Below are positions 1 to 9,031 of a stretch of DNA of 54,174 bases, one piece after another. Within the stretch, counting starts at the first letter, position 1. Each line of letters opens with the position of its first letter. This DNA is from Anthropogastromicrobium aceti. GTDB lineage: Bacteria > Bacillota > Clostridia > Lachnospirales > Lachnospiraceae. The position numbers and the translations under genes are program-made. The stretch lies in NCBI RefSeq assembly GCF_025567095.1, contig NZ_JAOQJH010000025.1; one strand, given 5' to 3'. Below the pieces are notes generated by a model that saw only the letters and a list, made by a program, of their open reading frames with translations, made no database searches and was not told where the DNA came from.

Positions 1-1334
1 TTTCCAATCTCCTTTTCTCTTTGTGACAACGGAATCTTTTCATAAGTATCCGTTACATGGTTATATTGGCTTGCCTTAAATTCCTTTGTATCCACTTCTG
101 CATAGACACCTCCAACTGCCTCCGCTTTTCTTTTCAATTCTAGCAGAAATCTTGCAGGTGCACGGTGGTTGATGGATCTTCCAAAACGTTTTTTTCGTTT
201 ATATTTCTGAATCACCTTTACAGTGCCATCTTTCTGCTTAACTTCTGTTTTCTTTTCCTGCCGTTTGGTTTCTTTTGCCCTCTTTTGAAGCGCTTGAAAG
301 TGCATCTTTTCCACTGGAAAATACCTAGCAATTGTTATCAGCTTATTACACAGTTTTCTGTGACTGTCAACGATATAAGCATGCTTTTTTCGATACAATG
401 ATTTTAACAGTCGACACATTTTTACATAGTTTTTGGAGTATTTCCATGGATCACGGTTAGAACGATTGATAGTTCCATCTTCGTTATACTTATTTGGGTT
501 ACTGATTCTTCTGGAGCGATCCATCCTCTGAGAAATCTTTTGAATTTTTTTCTCATACTGTATTGCATTCGGAGCCAGTTCTTCCAGTACGCAGGCATCC
601 TCAGAAACACCGGCTATTGTTGAAACACCCGGATCAATTCCCATTGTAGATGTTCCAATTGAAACTCTTGTCGGTGCAGCCCCACTTACAACAATCTCTG
701 CATAGTATCGCCATCCACTAGAAAACATAAGCCGTTTTATATTACAATAACTGATTTTTCCTTTCAGTGATTCCCATACTTAACTAAGACTATTTTCTGA
801 TTTTGGAAGATAACATTTTAGAGAAAGTCCAAGCCAATTAACATGCATCGCTTCCAAATCAAAACGGGCACCATTTTTATTTGACTTTCCACCAATCGTA
901 TCAAAGTCCATCAATTTCTTAAAATGAAGCTCTTTTCCATTTCCAAACAGACATCTCTCGACACCGCACCATACTCGATCTGCTTCTGCCTGTACCTGCT
1001 GAGAAGAAAGAAGCTTTGAAAAACGCTTTCCACAGACTTTCAGATAGTGTTCCAAAGAAGCTTTCGATAGTCCCTGTTCGATACGGCAAGTTGCTAATTG
1101 CTTTGCCAATTTTTTCTTTTGCAATTTCTCTTCTTTCGACATTTTTTCTTTTTTCACCAGCTCATTGTATAACTGTCTGAGTTCTGCATATCGCTTATCG
1201 TGCTGAAGGCGTATCATGCATTTACGGGCATGCTTTACACATACATTATGCAAATGTGCCAATGCATGAAAACGACGATCAATTTCATGGCGTTCGTATT
1301 TAGATGTTTTTAACAGAAGCTGTACCGTATGCAT
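1..1334 (-). pseudogene. tnpB: tnpB (IS605 OrfB family, RNA-guided nuclease type), nonsense-interrupted and cut by window edge
   Basis: TnpB proteins are RuvC-fold nucleases guided by an RNA made from the element's right end. Translation starts at 1334 after an AGGAGG site. Residues 1-184 read as the helical N-terminal region, then an in-frame TAA falls at 780-782. The same frame continues without another stop to the window edge and contains the first RuvC motif GIDPG (Asp about residue 234) and the region matching copy 2. A CAA-to-TAA change would explain the stop. By comparison with copy 2 the intact protein would be about 504 residues. The gene is therefore probably inactive unless the stop is read through or translation restarts at the Met at 524. 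The C-terminal part lies outside the window. Confidence 0.82.
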
Positions 1335-1387
1335 ATGTGTCCTCCTTTAACTGCGAATATGAATATATGTTCTTTATTGATATAAAC

Positions 1388-1416
1388 AGTATATCATACA
1401 ACACACAAGGACACAA
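1388..1416 (-). promoter_or_regulatory. Probable tnpB promoter
   Basis: On the minus strand TTGTGT (1416-1411), a 17-bp spacer and TATACT (1393-1388) with a TG one base upstream (extended -10). It lies inside the element, 54 bp before the tnpB start, so the element carries its own promoter. Confidence 0.45.
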
Positions 1417-1498
1417 GCACAAAACGAGCAGTTGCCTGTACAACATTTCGACAAAATTCGACATCATTGTCCGATAATTGCAAAAAGTTTCTTGGCTT

Positions 1499-2452
1499 TC
1501 ATCCCACGGTTAAAACCGTGGGCTTTCCCGCCCGACTTTTGTAAACTGCACCAGCAGACTCTTCACTGCTGTCAAATTCTGGAAGTGAGCTTTTCTCTGC
1601 ATCTAATTTCCACGTAATATGTTCGATAGTCCACTCTTCGCCTTCTTGACTATCTTCTGCACCATTGCCTTCACCTGCACTGTAAGTAAGATGTTCCTCT
1701 GCCGCATATACTTCCACTGGGGCAAAGAGACCTTTGATGCTATCTATCAGAGAAGCCACAATACTACTTTCCTCTTCTGTAGTATCAGACTCTAGCTGTT
1801 CGGTAGATTCCGTCTCAGATTCTGATACTGTTGTCTCTGGTACTTGTGTTTGAGGTTCTGATGCCGCTGTTGTTTCAGGTACCTCTGTTTCTGTCATCGG
1901 TACTTCCGTTTCAGACTCACTTTCCAAAGTTTCGTTTTCTACTTCTGTCTGCAACTCTACTTCCGTCTGCGACTCTGATTCTATCTCAGTCTGTGACTCA
2001 ACTTCCGTCTGCGGCTTAACTTCCGTCTCGGTCCCTGATTCCACCTCTGATTCTTCTTCAGTCTGAGATTCTGCCTCTGTCTGAGATTCCAGAACTTTTG
2101 AAGTCGTTTCCTCCTCCACTTCTGTACTTGGTTCCTCTTCAACTGCTTCTGTACTAGCTTCCTCTTCATCTGCTTCTGTACTTGGTTCCCCTTCAACCTG
2201 GCGAATCACTTTTACCTTTAATGTATCAGGAAAGTTGATTTCGCTTTCTTCTGCACCGATTGACAGCGCTTGATACGCAATCTCTTCGTTCAACTCATCA
2301 AATGAAGTAACCATATAAGTTGGCTGCATGTTCTCTGTCTGAACCTCTTCTGCATGCAGCATCATCGGAAGATTGCATGTAGAACCTGCCATAATGCATG
2401 ACATACCAATCGATACTATTTGCTTTATTTTATTCAAACTTCTCTTCTTCAT
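1499..2452 (-). pseudogene. Exported T/E/S/Q-rich protein truncated by IS copy 1
   Basis: I do not recognise a function. The start at 2452 is set by an AGAGAGG site 8 nt upstream; the track-like TTG two codons earlier is unlikely. Residues 1-35 form a signal peptide (KKRSLNKIK, hydrophobic core, LHAEE). Residues about 70-200 are low-complexity linkers of the type EPSTE, SQTEAESQTE and TEVESQTE, as in the LRR surface protein at 41.5-44.7 kb. A short ordered segment follows (about residues 235-300). The last native codon is TAC at 1541-1543; the final 13 residues (KSRAGKPTVLTVG) and the TGA stop come from the IS left end. The missing C-terminal part should lie to the left of the window, beyond the element. 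Confidence 0.8.
1503..1522. repeat. Subterminal palindrome of IS left end
   Basis: Perfect 9-bp arms CCCACGGTT and AACCGTGGG around a 2-nt loop. The identical hairpin occurs at 53276-53295 at the right end of copy 2. Such imperfect or perfect subterminal hairpins are what the Y1 transposase of IS200/IS605 elements recognises. Confidence 0.85.
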
Positions 2453-2532
2453 ACACAATACCTCTCTTTTTTCCGATTTTTCTTAATACTATTCTTATAT
2501 CTTTTCGCTTTCTTTTCATCTTCTTTAGTATA

Positions 2533-2543
2533 ATTATAGCACA
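2533..2543 (-). promoter_or_regulatory. Extended -10 promoter of truncated surface-protein gene
   Basis: Minus strand TGTGCTATAAT (2543-2533) is a perfect extended -10; the -35 region (TTATGC at 17-bp spacing) is weak. It lies 80 bp upstream of the start at 2452 and downstream of the terminator at 2583-2616, so the surface-protein gene has its own transcript. Confidence 0.5.
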
Positions 2544-2574
2544 AACAACTGTACTGCATAACCGCCATTTCGAC

Positions 2575-2626
2575 ACAAAAAAGGCGGAACCGCACAGCAC
2601 TCTATGCGATTCCGCCAAACTTTTTT
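2575..2626 (-). terminator. Rho-independent terminator of the peptide-processing operon
   Basis: Arms GGCGGAA (2583-2589) and TTCCGCC (2610-2616), with further pairing inside, followed on the minus strand by a run of six T. There is also a T run on the plus side. It lies 163 bp beyond the stop of the MalY-like gene. Between this hairpin and that stop (2617-2778) I see only AT-rich sequence. Confidence 0.8.
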
Positions 2627-2778
2627 CTTTGATTTTTAAGCCTCAAAATCATGAAAATAGAGTTAAATGTCAACCAATATTATTAAAATAATGGTTAAAC
2701 GTCATGTTTTTCATTTTTAATGGCTTATTTTGCTTATATTGTTTCTTTTGTGTATAAATTCTTATTTTCCTATTATGC

Positions 2779-3966
2779 CTATTTTTCTTTTCCAAATTTG
2801 GAAAAAGCCTCTCCTATTGATTCGAGTGTCTTGATCAGGCATTTCCTTGGTGTTGCCATGCACACGCGCGTAAACAGTGGACTGTCGTAATCGCTTCCCT
2901 CACCTAGGCACACATGAGCTTTTTTAACTAGAAATTCGTTTAACTCGTCACCACTTGAAAAATATGCTGACCAGTCGATCCACAAGATATAGGCGCCTTC
3001 GCCGCCGCACACTCTTGCTTTTGGCAGGTGCTTTGCAAAATAGTCGCGAAGCACACACATATTTTCCCAGACATACGCATTTGACGCATCGACCCATGCT
3101 TTGCCATCTTTGGTATAAGCAGAAAGTACACACTCATACACACACGGATCGAGACTTCCATAGTGGTCACGAGTCCGCCTGTCCGTAAAGCGCGCGCGAA
3201 GCTCATCATCTGCGATTATAATGTTTGCATGGTTTACTCCTGTAAAGCCAAATGATTTTCCCAGTCCTGTCGCGACAATCGCATGTGACTTTGCACCTTT
3301 AATATCAAGGTAGCACGGACATGTCAGTCCCTGATAGCAGTTATCTGCAAAAATCTCATCCGAGTAAACAATAACACCGTAGCGATTTGCTAACTCTGCC
3401 AGACGGACAAGATCTTTTTCTTTCCAGATCTGACCAATTGGGTTATGAGGATTGCAAAGCACAAACAGCTTATTATTTGGATTTGCCATAGCTGACCTGA
3501 TTGCGTCAAAATCCATTTGATATCTGCCATTCACACTGTCGTATAGAAGCGGACATTCCACTGTCCTTTTATTGAGGCGATCAGCCGCCTGACGATAGCG
3601 ATTATAAACAGGTGTTGTCACTATTATACCATCATCAGGATCCGTACATACAAGACGAATCGTGGTTGCAAGCGAATAAATAGTTCCGAGCGTTGTAACG
3701 ATCCACTCTGGCTTAATTTGTGTTTTTCGGCTCATCTGCATCCATTTTGTTACTGCACTTTTGTAAGCTTCATCCGGCAGTGTAAATCCGTATAGTCCGT
3801 TCTTTGCAAAGCGAATAACTGCCTCCTCGATGACAGGCGCACTTTTAAAATCTGGCTCTGCACCATCCAGACTGATATTTCCTGCTTTGACGACTTCTGG
3901 CGGCGTCATCATCAGCTTTAAATTTGCGCCAGAGCGCTCCACAAGTGTTTCAAAATCAAATTCCAT
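2779..3966 (-). CDS. MalY/PatB-like PLP-dependent aminotransferase or C-S lyase (divergent)
   Basis: Fold-type I PLP enzyme of 395 residues, the usual size. The CNPHNPIGQIW segment, the VYSDEIFAD loop (Asp contacting the PLP pyridine nitrogen) and the Schiff-base lysine in GLGKSFGFTG are all present. MalY/PatB enzymes cleave the C-S bond of cystathionine and related beta-substituted amino acids to pyruvate and ammonia. The family's usual N-terminal motif (VADMDF-like) is replaced by LDGAEPDF, unlike the second paralogue at 29934-31145, so the substrate may differ and transamination is possible. The start overlaps the last base of the upstream OCD-family gene's stop region, indicating translational coupling. 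It is the last gene of a five-gene minus-strand operon. The fold is certain, the substrate is not. Confidence 0.85.
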   Translation of the reverse strand: MEFDFETLVERSGANLKLMMTPPEVVKAGNISLDGAEPDFKSAPVIEEAVIRFAKNGLYGFTLPDEAYKSAVTKWMQMSRKTQIKPEWIVTTLGTIYSLATTIRLVCTDPDDGIIVTTPVYNRYRQAADRLNKRTVECPLLYDSVNGRYQMDFDAIRSAMANPNNKLFVLCNPHNPIGQIWKEKDLVRLAELANRYGVIVYSDEIFADNCYQGLTCPCYLDIKGAKSHAIVATGLGKSFGFTGVNHANIIIADDELRARFTDRRTRDHYGSLDPCVYECVLSAYTKDGKAWVDASNAYVWENMCVLRDYFAKHLPKARVCGGEGAYILWIDWSAYFSSGDELNEFLVKKAHVCLGEGSDYDSPLFTRVCMATPRKCLIKTLESIGEAFSKFGKEK

Positions 3967-4907
3967 TACAAAGCTGCCCTTTCGTACACATATTTTGCGC
4001 TCGCCACATCCTCAATAGCAAGACCTAGTGCATCAAAGATGGTAATTTCATCATCAGCTGTTCTGCCTGGTGCTTTGCCTAAAAGCACTTCTCCGATGGA
4101 GCCAACAATATGATCTTCTTTAATCAGCCCTTCTTTAAGCGGAATTAGATATTCGCCGCTCTCGCGCTTTGCTGCTTCTGTCTGATCGGAATAAAGACGC
4201 GCTGCTGCTACCAGATCAGAAGAAACCTCTCTTGTAGTTGGTGTAAAGGTACCCACTGCATTGATATGAGTTCCAGGCTTGACCATTTCCTTTGTCAAAA
4301 GCGGTTCTTTTGACGGTGTTACGGTGCAGATGATATCTGCATCTTTGACTGCTTCCTTTACGGTACTGCACACAACAACTGGAATCTTGTACTTTTCCTG
4401 CATATCTTTTGCAAAACGCTCTGCTGCCTGTGGGAACAGATCGTAGACTGTTACAGAAGTAATATCACGAATCTCGCGGATTGCAGCCAGATGCGAGCGC
4501 GCCTGTGCTCCGGCTCCAATCAGTGCCAATTTATGTGAATCCTTTCTGGCTAACAAATCTGTTGCGGCTGCACTGACGGCTCCAGTACGAATCTCGGTGA
4601 TGCTTCCAGCCTCTATCATACCTGCTACAGTGCTGTGCGCTGACTCAAACAGCATAACATAACCTATATGAGACGGATATTTTGTTCCCATATTCGGTGC
4701 AAATGCAGAGATCACTTTTGCACCAAAATAGTCACCTACATATGCTGGCATGAAACCAAATTTTGCTGTATTCGGCATAACTGTGATCAGACGTGCCGGC
4801 TGAGCATACTCGCCGCTTTCAAGACCTTTTAATGCCTCTGCCATTAATTGAATGCAGTCCTTTGGCTGCAGAAGCTTTCTTACTTCTTCCTGCTCAATAA
4901 TCTTCAT
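3966..4907 (-). CDS. Ornithine cyclodeaminase / mu-crystallin family NAD(P)-dependent enzyme
   Basis: 313 residues, normal for the family. The Rossmann motif GAGAQARSHL and the substrate-side IRTGA motif are present. In true ornithine cyclodeaminases the segment after INAVG reads GDCPGKTE with a catalytic Asp; here it reads TFTPTTRE. That fits the alanine-dehydrogenase/ketimine-reductase/mu-crystallin branch better, enzymes that reduce or oxidise imines of amino acids. Coupled to the MalY-like gene downstream (1-nt overlap) and 42 bp from tldE upstream. The likely job is handling an imine or alpha-amino acid released from imported peptides; this is inference. Confidence 0.85.
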   Translation of the reverse strand: MKIIEQEEVRKLLQPKDCIQLMAEALKGLESGEYAQPARLITVMPNTAKFGFMPAYVGDYFGAKVISAFAPNMGTKYPSHIGYVMLFESAHSTVAGMIEAGSITEIRTGAVSAAATDLLARKDSHKLALIGAGAQARSHLAAIREIRDITSVTVYDLFPQAAERFAKDMQEKYKIPVVVCSTVKEAVKDADIICTVTPSKEPLLTKEMVKPGTHINAVGTFTPTTREVSSDLVAAARLYSDQTEAAKRESGEYLIPLKEGLIKEDHIVGSIGEVLLGKAPGRTADDEITIFDALGLAIEDVASAKYVYERAAL

Positions 4908-4949
4908 ATATATTAAAACCTGCCTTTCTGATTTTCCTAACCTTTTTTA

Positions 4950-6320
4950 TCAGCCGCTAATTTTCAGTGATTTTACAAGCATCGCAGGGCCAGACACAGT
5001 ATAACTGTCATACATAACAAGCGGATTGATAACTCGGTCACTTCCGACTTGCTCTACTCTGGCAAACAGCTCTGCCACATTTCCTGTCATCGTCAGTCCT
5101 TCCATAATGCCAACCGGCTTTCCTTCCTTAATGCGCACTGCCTTGCACGGGAATGAGAAATCGCCTGATACAACATTTAATGCATGAAACTGGTCATAAT
5201 TTTCAAACACATACACACCATCATCGCAATCATGAATCAGTTGTTCTAAGCTTGCCGTTCCTGACTCGATAGTAAAGTTTTTCGGCATGATTGCCATATC
5301 AGTATGAATATTTCCGCTTAAAAGTGTCTTTCGGCCTGCATTTCCTGTAGAACGAACCCCGGCTGCTGCTGCACTTGAAAGATTATGCATCCAGCCCTTT
5401 AACACGCCATTTTCAACAAGTGTTAAGTCACGGCTTGGCACACCCTCGCAGTCCATTTTCCATGAAAAGCCACACTGTACGCTGTTCTTTGAATCAGCGC
5501 CGCCCTTGTAATCACGTATCGTAATGCAGTCTGAAAAGATCTTTTTGTTTTCCTTTCCAGCAAGTGGTGTCGCACCGCTTCTGGCACGCTTTGCGGTAAA
5601 CATCTGCCACGCTGTAATCAAAATGTTATTTACTGCCTGTGATGAAAGCACAGCGCGGTACACACCAGGCTCAGCCAAAATTGTCGGCACATCTAAGAAT
5701 CGACGATTTGAAAAATCATGAATAAAAGGCTCTGGTGAAAGCTCATCAAGCGTGAGTGCACACGCATAACCCTCATATCCATCTGCTGCTGCCTCTGCCG
5801 CAAAGCGACAAACTGAAGCTGTTTCTTCTATATTATTGGTGTTCACAATGCCCATAGTAAGGATTGTCTGAGAAAGATTAAGACGCACTTGACACCCAAA
5901 GCTTTCCTCTAACTGTCCGGCAAGTGTTTTTGCCTTATTCTTTAAGGTTTCGATAGAGACAAGTGTTTTTGCCTGATCATAATTTGAATCCTTTGCCTCA
6001 TCCATTTCCCAGTAATCTGCTGCCGCCATCGGCTCTGCCTTTTTTGCAGCAGAATCCTCACTATTTGTAAGTGCCTGTGCAATCACATCACTTGCGTTTG
6101 CATCCAGCTTTTGCGTATAAACCATACCTGTCTTTTGACCTGATGCACGCACAAAGAGCTCCGTCTGTTCGCTGCAGCTCATAGGACCAGTCTGTGAACC
6201 TATCATCTCAACAGAAAGCTTTTCCTGCTTTTCTGCCTCGGCCTCAGCTGCCAGACATCCACTAGGAAGAAACTGCATAGCCGCCTTATATGCTTTTAGT
6301 TCTCTCATACATTCTTTCAT
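4950..6320 (-). CDS. pmbA: TldE/PmbA-like subunit of TldD-TldE peptidase
   Basis: 456 residues, close to E. coli TldE (450). TldE is the subunit without a metal site and pairs with TldD to form a cytosolic metalloprotease acting on unfolded or modified peptides (microcin B17 maturation and CcdA degradation in E. coli). No HExxxH is present, as expected. The C-terminal third shows family hallmarks (GVPSRDLTLVENGVLKG, then a glycine-rich MTGNVAELF segment). Start is preceded by GAGGAAAGG at 7 nt. It follows tldD by 39 bp. The N-terminal 60 residues are poor in conserved features. Confidence 0.88.
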   Translation of the reverse strand: MKECMRELKAYKAAMQFLPSGCLAAEAEAEKQEKLSVEMIGSQTGPMSCSEQTELFVRASGQKTGMVYTQKLDANASDVIAQALTNSEDSAAKKAEPMAAADYWEMDEAKDSNYDQAKTLVSIETLKNKAKTLAGQLEESFGCQVRLNLSQTILTMGIVNTNNIEETASVCRFAAEAAADGYEGYACALTLDELSPEPFIHDFSNRRFLDVPTILAEPGVYRAVLSSQAVNNILITAWQMFTAKRARSGATPLAGKENKKIFSDCITIRDYKGGADSKNSVQCGFSWKMDCEGVPSRDLTLVENGVLKGWMHNLSSAAAAGVRSTGNAGRKTLLSGNIHTDMAIMPKNFTIESGTASLEQLIHDCDDGVYVFENYDQFHALNVVSGDFSFPCKAVRIKEGKPVGIMEGLTMTGNVAELFARVEQVGSDRVINPLVMYDSYTVSGPAMLVKSLKISG

Positions 6321-6359
6321 ATGTTTGCCTTTCCTCGTTATATGCTCTTTAACTCAAAA

Positions 6360-7745
6360 TCACCCAATCGCCATATGGGAAATGCGCACCATTGGCTGCG
6401 GTGTTGTCGTTGGAATCAGACCTGAGCTTGCACCGCAGAAGCCGCCTTTTTCATATTTCATCTTTTTTCCAACGCGGTCAATGCGCTTAATCACATCAAT
6501 TCCATTTCCCGTCAGCATAATGTTTTTTACCTGATGATCACGGTCGATCTGGCCATTTTTAATCCAGAAGCCTTCTTTTACTTCAAGAGAAAACTGCATA
6601 CCGCCGAAGCCTCCTCCGATGCTCTCAACATACAGGCCATTGTCCACACTGCGCACAATCTCATCCTCATCGTCACTGCCCTCTGCCAGACATGTATTCG
6701 TCATTCTTGATACTGGCGCATATGTATAATTTTGTCTTCTTCCGCTTCCTGTACTTTCCATTCCAAGAAGCTTTCCGTAATAGCGGTCACACATGTAAGA
6801 TTTTAAAACACCATTTTCAATTAAAATATTTCGCTGCATCGGATGACCCTCATCATCAATCGCAGCAGAACCATACTGACCTGGCAGCGTTCCATCATCT
6901 ACAAGTGTAACCTTATCACTTGCTACCTTTTCTCCGATCTTATCCACAAATGCACTTGAACGGTGGGCAATCGCAATGGCCTCAAGTGAGTGGCCGCAGC
7001 TCTCATGCCACAGCGTTCCGCAACCGCCTGCCGCCAACACAACTGGAACTGTGCATGGTGAAATGCTTCCAGCCGTGCGGATGCGATCGGCTCGCTTTAC
7101 CATATCCTTTGCAAAGCTCGTATAAGAAAGCTCATCATCATAAGCCTCAAAGCCGGAAGCCTTTGTATAATCGTCCCATGTGCCATATGCACTGTCACCA
7201 TCTGCGACAACTGCCTGCATGCGCATTCTCGTTGTGACACGGCGGTCTGTCGTGTAAAGGCCTTCGGTGTTTGCGATCAGCACGCGCTGATCCGTATCAA
7301 AATAGTTTACATTTAATGAACGCACATTGACGCCTGCACTTCTTGCGGCTTTATCTGCCTCCAAAAGCACATTGATTTTGTCCTGATTACTAATCTGTGA
7401 CGGGTACTTTACAACAGGGCAGGGATTATGGTAGGACTTCTCTGTTAAAACAATTCCAGCGGCAGCTGCTCTAGCTTTTATCTCAAGCATTTCTGCTCCC
7501 TTTTTAACTAAATCAAGAAGTGCTTCCTTTGTCACCTGATTTGTATAAAGATAGACATTTGAAAGTCCTTGTATAAGATAGAGACCTGCTCCGCATATGC
7601 GAAGACTCTTCACGCCTTGGATCACAGTTTCTATGCAGGGAATGTTCGTCTCCTCTCTATCTTCAAAAAACAGCTCGGCAAACTCGATTCCAAGCGCCTT
7701 TGCAGACTCTAATACTTGTCTGATCTCGTCCTTTTGAATCATCAC
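6360..7745 (-). CDS. tldD: TldD zinc metalloprotease subunit
   Basis: 461 residues. Carries the family's HExxxH zinc site as HESCGH (residues 247-252) and the downstream glycine-rich GGFGGMQFSLEVKEG region that helps form the active site. Forms a heterodimer with TldE, whose gene is next in the operon. Located 13 bp after the amidohydrolase gene. A tldD/tldE pair inside a peptide-uptake locus, rather than as scattered housekeeping genes, points to degradation of imported peptides; established for the family is only peptide cleavage in a narrow tunnel. Confidence 0.92.
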   Translation of the reverse strand: MMIQKDEIRQVLESAKALGIEFAELFFEDREETNIPCIETVIQGVKSLRICGAGLYLIQGLSNVYLYTNQVTKEALLDLVKKGAEMLEIKARAAAAGIVLTEKSYHNPCPVVKYPSQISNQDKINVLLEADKAARSAGVNVRSLNVNYFDTDQRVLIANTEGLYTTDRRVTTRMRMQAVVADGDSAYGTWDDYTKASGFEAYDDELSYTSFAKDMVKRADRIRTAGSISPCTVPVVLAAGGCGTLWHESCGHSLEAIAIAHRSSAFVDKIGEKVASDKVTLVDDGTLPGQYGSAAIDDEGHPMQRNILIENGVLKSYMCDRYYGKLLGMESTGSGRRQNYTYAPVSRMTNTCLAEGSDDEDEIVRSVDNGLYVESIGGGFGGMQFSLEVKEGFWIKNGQIDRDHQVKNIMLTGNGIDVIKRIDRVGKKMKYEKGGFCGASSGLIPTTTPQPMVRISHMAIG

Positions 7746-7758
7746 TTTCTCCCTTCTT

Positions 7759-8970
7759 TTACAGCGTATTCTTCTTTATCTCACCGCCGATCATTACGAG
7801 GCGCACATGATCTGCGTTTGCAAGCAACATGATATCCTCTGACGGATCACCATCTACTACAACAAGATCAGCCAGCTTTCCTGCCTCTAGGCTTCCGAAC
7901 TTATCATCAGACTTCATCAAATACGCACCGTTAATAGTTCCTGCTTTGATGGCTTCCATATTGGTATATCCGCAGCGCGTCAGGCTGTAAAATTCTTTTC
8001 CGATTTCATGAAACGGTGTATTTGGTGAGTTGGAATAATCTGTTCCAAGTGCAACTCGAATGCCATATTGATGTGCAAGTGCAAATGAATGCTTTGATGC
8101 ATCGCCAAGTGCTTTTGCTTTTTTCGTCATAAAATCTGGCAGCCCCTTCATATCAGCAAGGCCAAGTGATACAGAAAGCGTGGTAACAAGCGGAATGTTC
8201 TTTTCTGCCATCATCTGTACGCACTCCTCATCTAGTAGAACACCATGCTCAATACATTTAACACCGTTTTTAATAGCCTGCTTTGTGCCCTCTGTTCCTG
8301 TGCAGTGTGCAGTAACGTATGTATTGTGACGCGCTGCCTCTTCCACGATTACACGAATTTCCTCTGGTGAAAATTCAATATCATTAAAATCATCGACTGC
8401 CGATGATACACCGCCAGTTGCACAAATTTTGATAAACTGTGCACCCTCACGAAACTGCTGTCTTGTCTTTCTATAACAATCCTCCGGACCATCCACCAGG
8501 CAGCCAATAAGATCACGCTGATTCGATTCCTCTGGTGACAGCATCGGATTCATATCGCAGTGGCCTGAAGAAATGCTCATAACTCTTCCGCCCGGCATGA
8601 TACGCGGTCCCTTGATCAATCCAGCTTCAATCGCACGCTTTAATGAAGCACCAAATGCGCTCATGTCACGCACACCTGTCACACCGGCATCCACCAGATC
8701 TTTAAGATCACAAACAGTCGTCAAAAGCAGATCATATGGTGTGTCACCAGTCTTATGAATGCTCTCGCTTCCACAAAGATGGGCGTGTGCATCAATAAAT
8801 CCAGGCATAACAGTCTTTCCTTCTAAGTCAAAAATCTGTGCATCAGAGTCGGTGCTTTCACGCTTTTCTCCGACATACACAATATGGTCATCTTCAATCT
8901 CGACCATTCCATTTTCAATTGGTTCATCCGATACTGAATTGATAACTCTCGCGTAAATTACTGTTTTCAT
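7759..8970 (-). CDS. Amidohydrolase-superfamily enzyme (imidazolonepropionase/Xaa-Pro or Xaa-Arg dipeptidase-like)
   Basis: 403 residues. Metal-binding HxH in PGFIDAHAHL, the lysine in QFIKICATGG that is carbamylated in this family, histidines in VTAHCTG and IEHG, and the final Asp in LGTDYSN are all present, so the binuclear site is intact. Many close relatives are dipeptidases or iminohydrolases acting on amino-acid amides; the exact substrate cannot be told. First gene of the minus-strand operon, with a GGGAGGAG ribosome site, and divergent from the PucR-type regulator 73 bp away. Confidence 0.85.
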   Translation of the reverse strand: MKTVIYARVINSVSDEPIENGMVEIEDDHIVYVGEKRESTDSDAQIFDLEGKTVMPGFIDAHAHLCGSESIHKTGDTPYDLLLTTVCDLKDLVDAGVTGVRDMSAFGASLKRAIEAGLIKGPRIMPGGRVMSISSGHCDMNPMLSPEESNQRDLIGCLVDGPEDCYRKTRQQFREGAQFIKICATGGVSSAVDDFNDIEFSPEEIRVIVEEAARHNTYVTAHCTGTEGTKQAIKNGVKCIEHGVLLDEECVQMMAEKNIPLVTTLSVSLGLADMKGLPDFMTKKAKALGDASKHSFALAHQYGIRVALGTDYSNSPNTPFHEIGKEFYSLTRCGYTNMEAIKAGTINGAYLMKSDDKFGSLEAGKLADLVVVDGDPSEDIMLLANADHVRLVMIGGEIKKNTL

Positions 8971-8991
8971 GTCATTCTCCTCCCTAATCTA

Positions 8992-9031
8992 TTGAAATTT
9001 TCGCAGAAATCACTTACACTTGTCTGACAAG
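8992..9031 (+). promoter_or_regulatory. pucR-type promoter with a 13-bp palindromic operator over the start site
   Basis: TTGAAA (8992-8997), 17-bp spacer, TACACT (9015-9020). The perfect inverted repeat CTTGTC-T-GACAAG (9019-9031) starts inside the -10 and covers the expected +1 and the beginning of the ribosome site. This position suits autorepression of the regulator. No good promoter consensus is visible on the opposite strand for the amidohydrolase operon, which would suit activation. Confidence 0.55.

Larger units (their letters stand above)
1..1540 (-). mobile_element. IS200/IS605-family TnpB-only element, copy 1 (right end outside window)
   Basis: The left end (5' end on the minus strand) can be placed at 1540: the flanking bases 1541-1544 read TTAC on the minus strand, the insertion target used by IS608-type elements, and a subterminal hairpin (1503-1522) follows. 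The element contains a tnpB-type gene and, in the visible part, no tnpA Y1 transposase, so it would depend on a transposase in trans. Positions 1-558 align without gaps to 53617-54174 of copy 2, at roughly 95 percent identity by eye, which implies a full length near 1.9 kb. It has inserted into the exported-protein gene that starts at 2452. The right end lies beyond the window. Confidence 0.85.

Noticed and set aside
1680..2210. Repetitive T/E/S/Q coding stretches, also at 44070-44580, as CRISPR or tandem DNA repeats
   Set aside because: The units are short, irregular codon-level repeats in frame with a secreted protein; there are no constant repeats with unique spacers.
2617..2778. TTGACA near 2675 (minus strand) as a promoter
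   Set aside because: There is no acceptable -10, and transcription would run directly into the terminator at 2583-2616.
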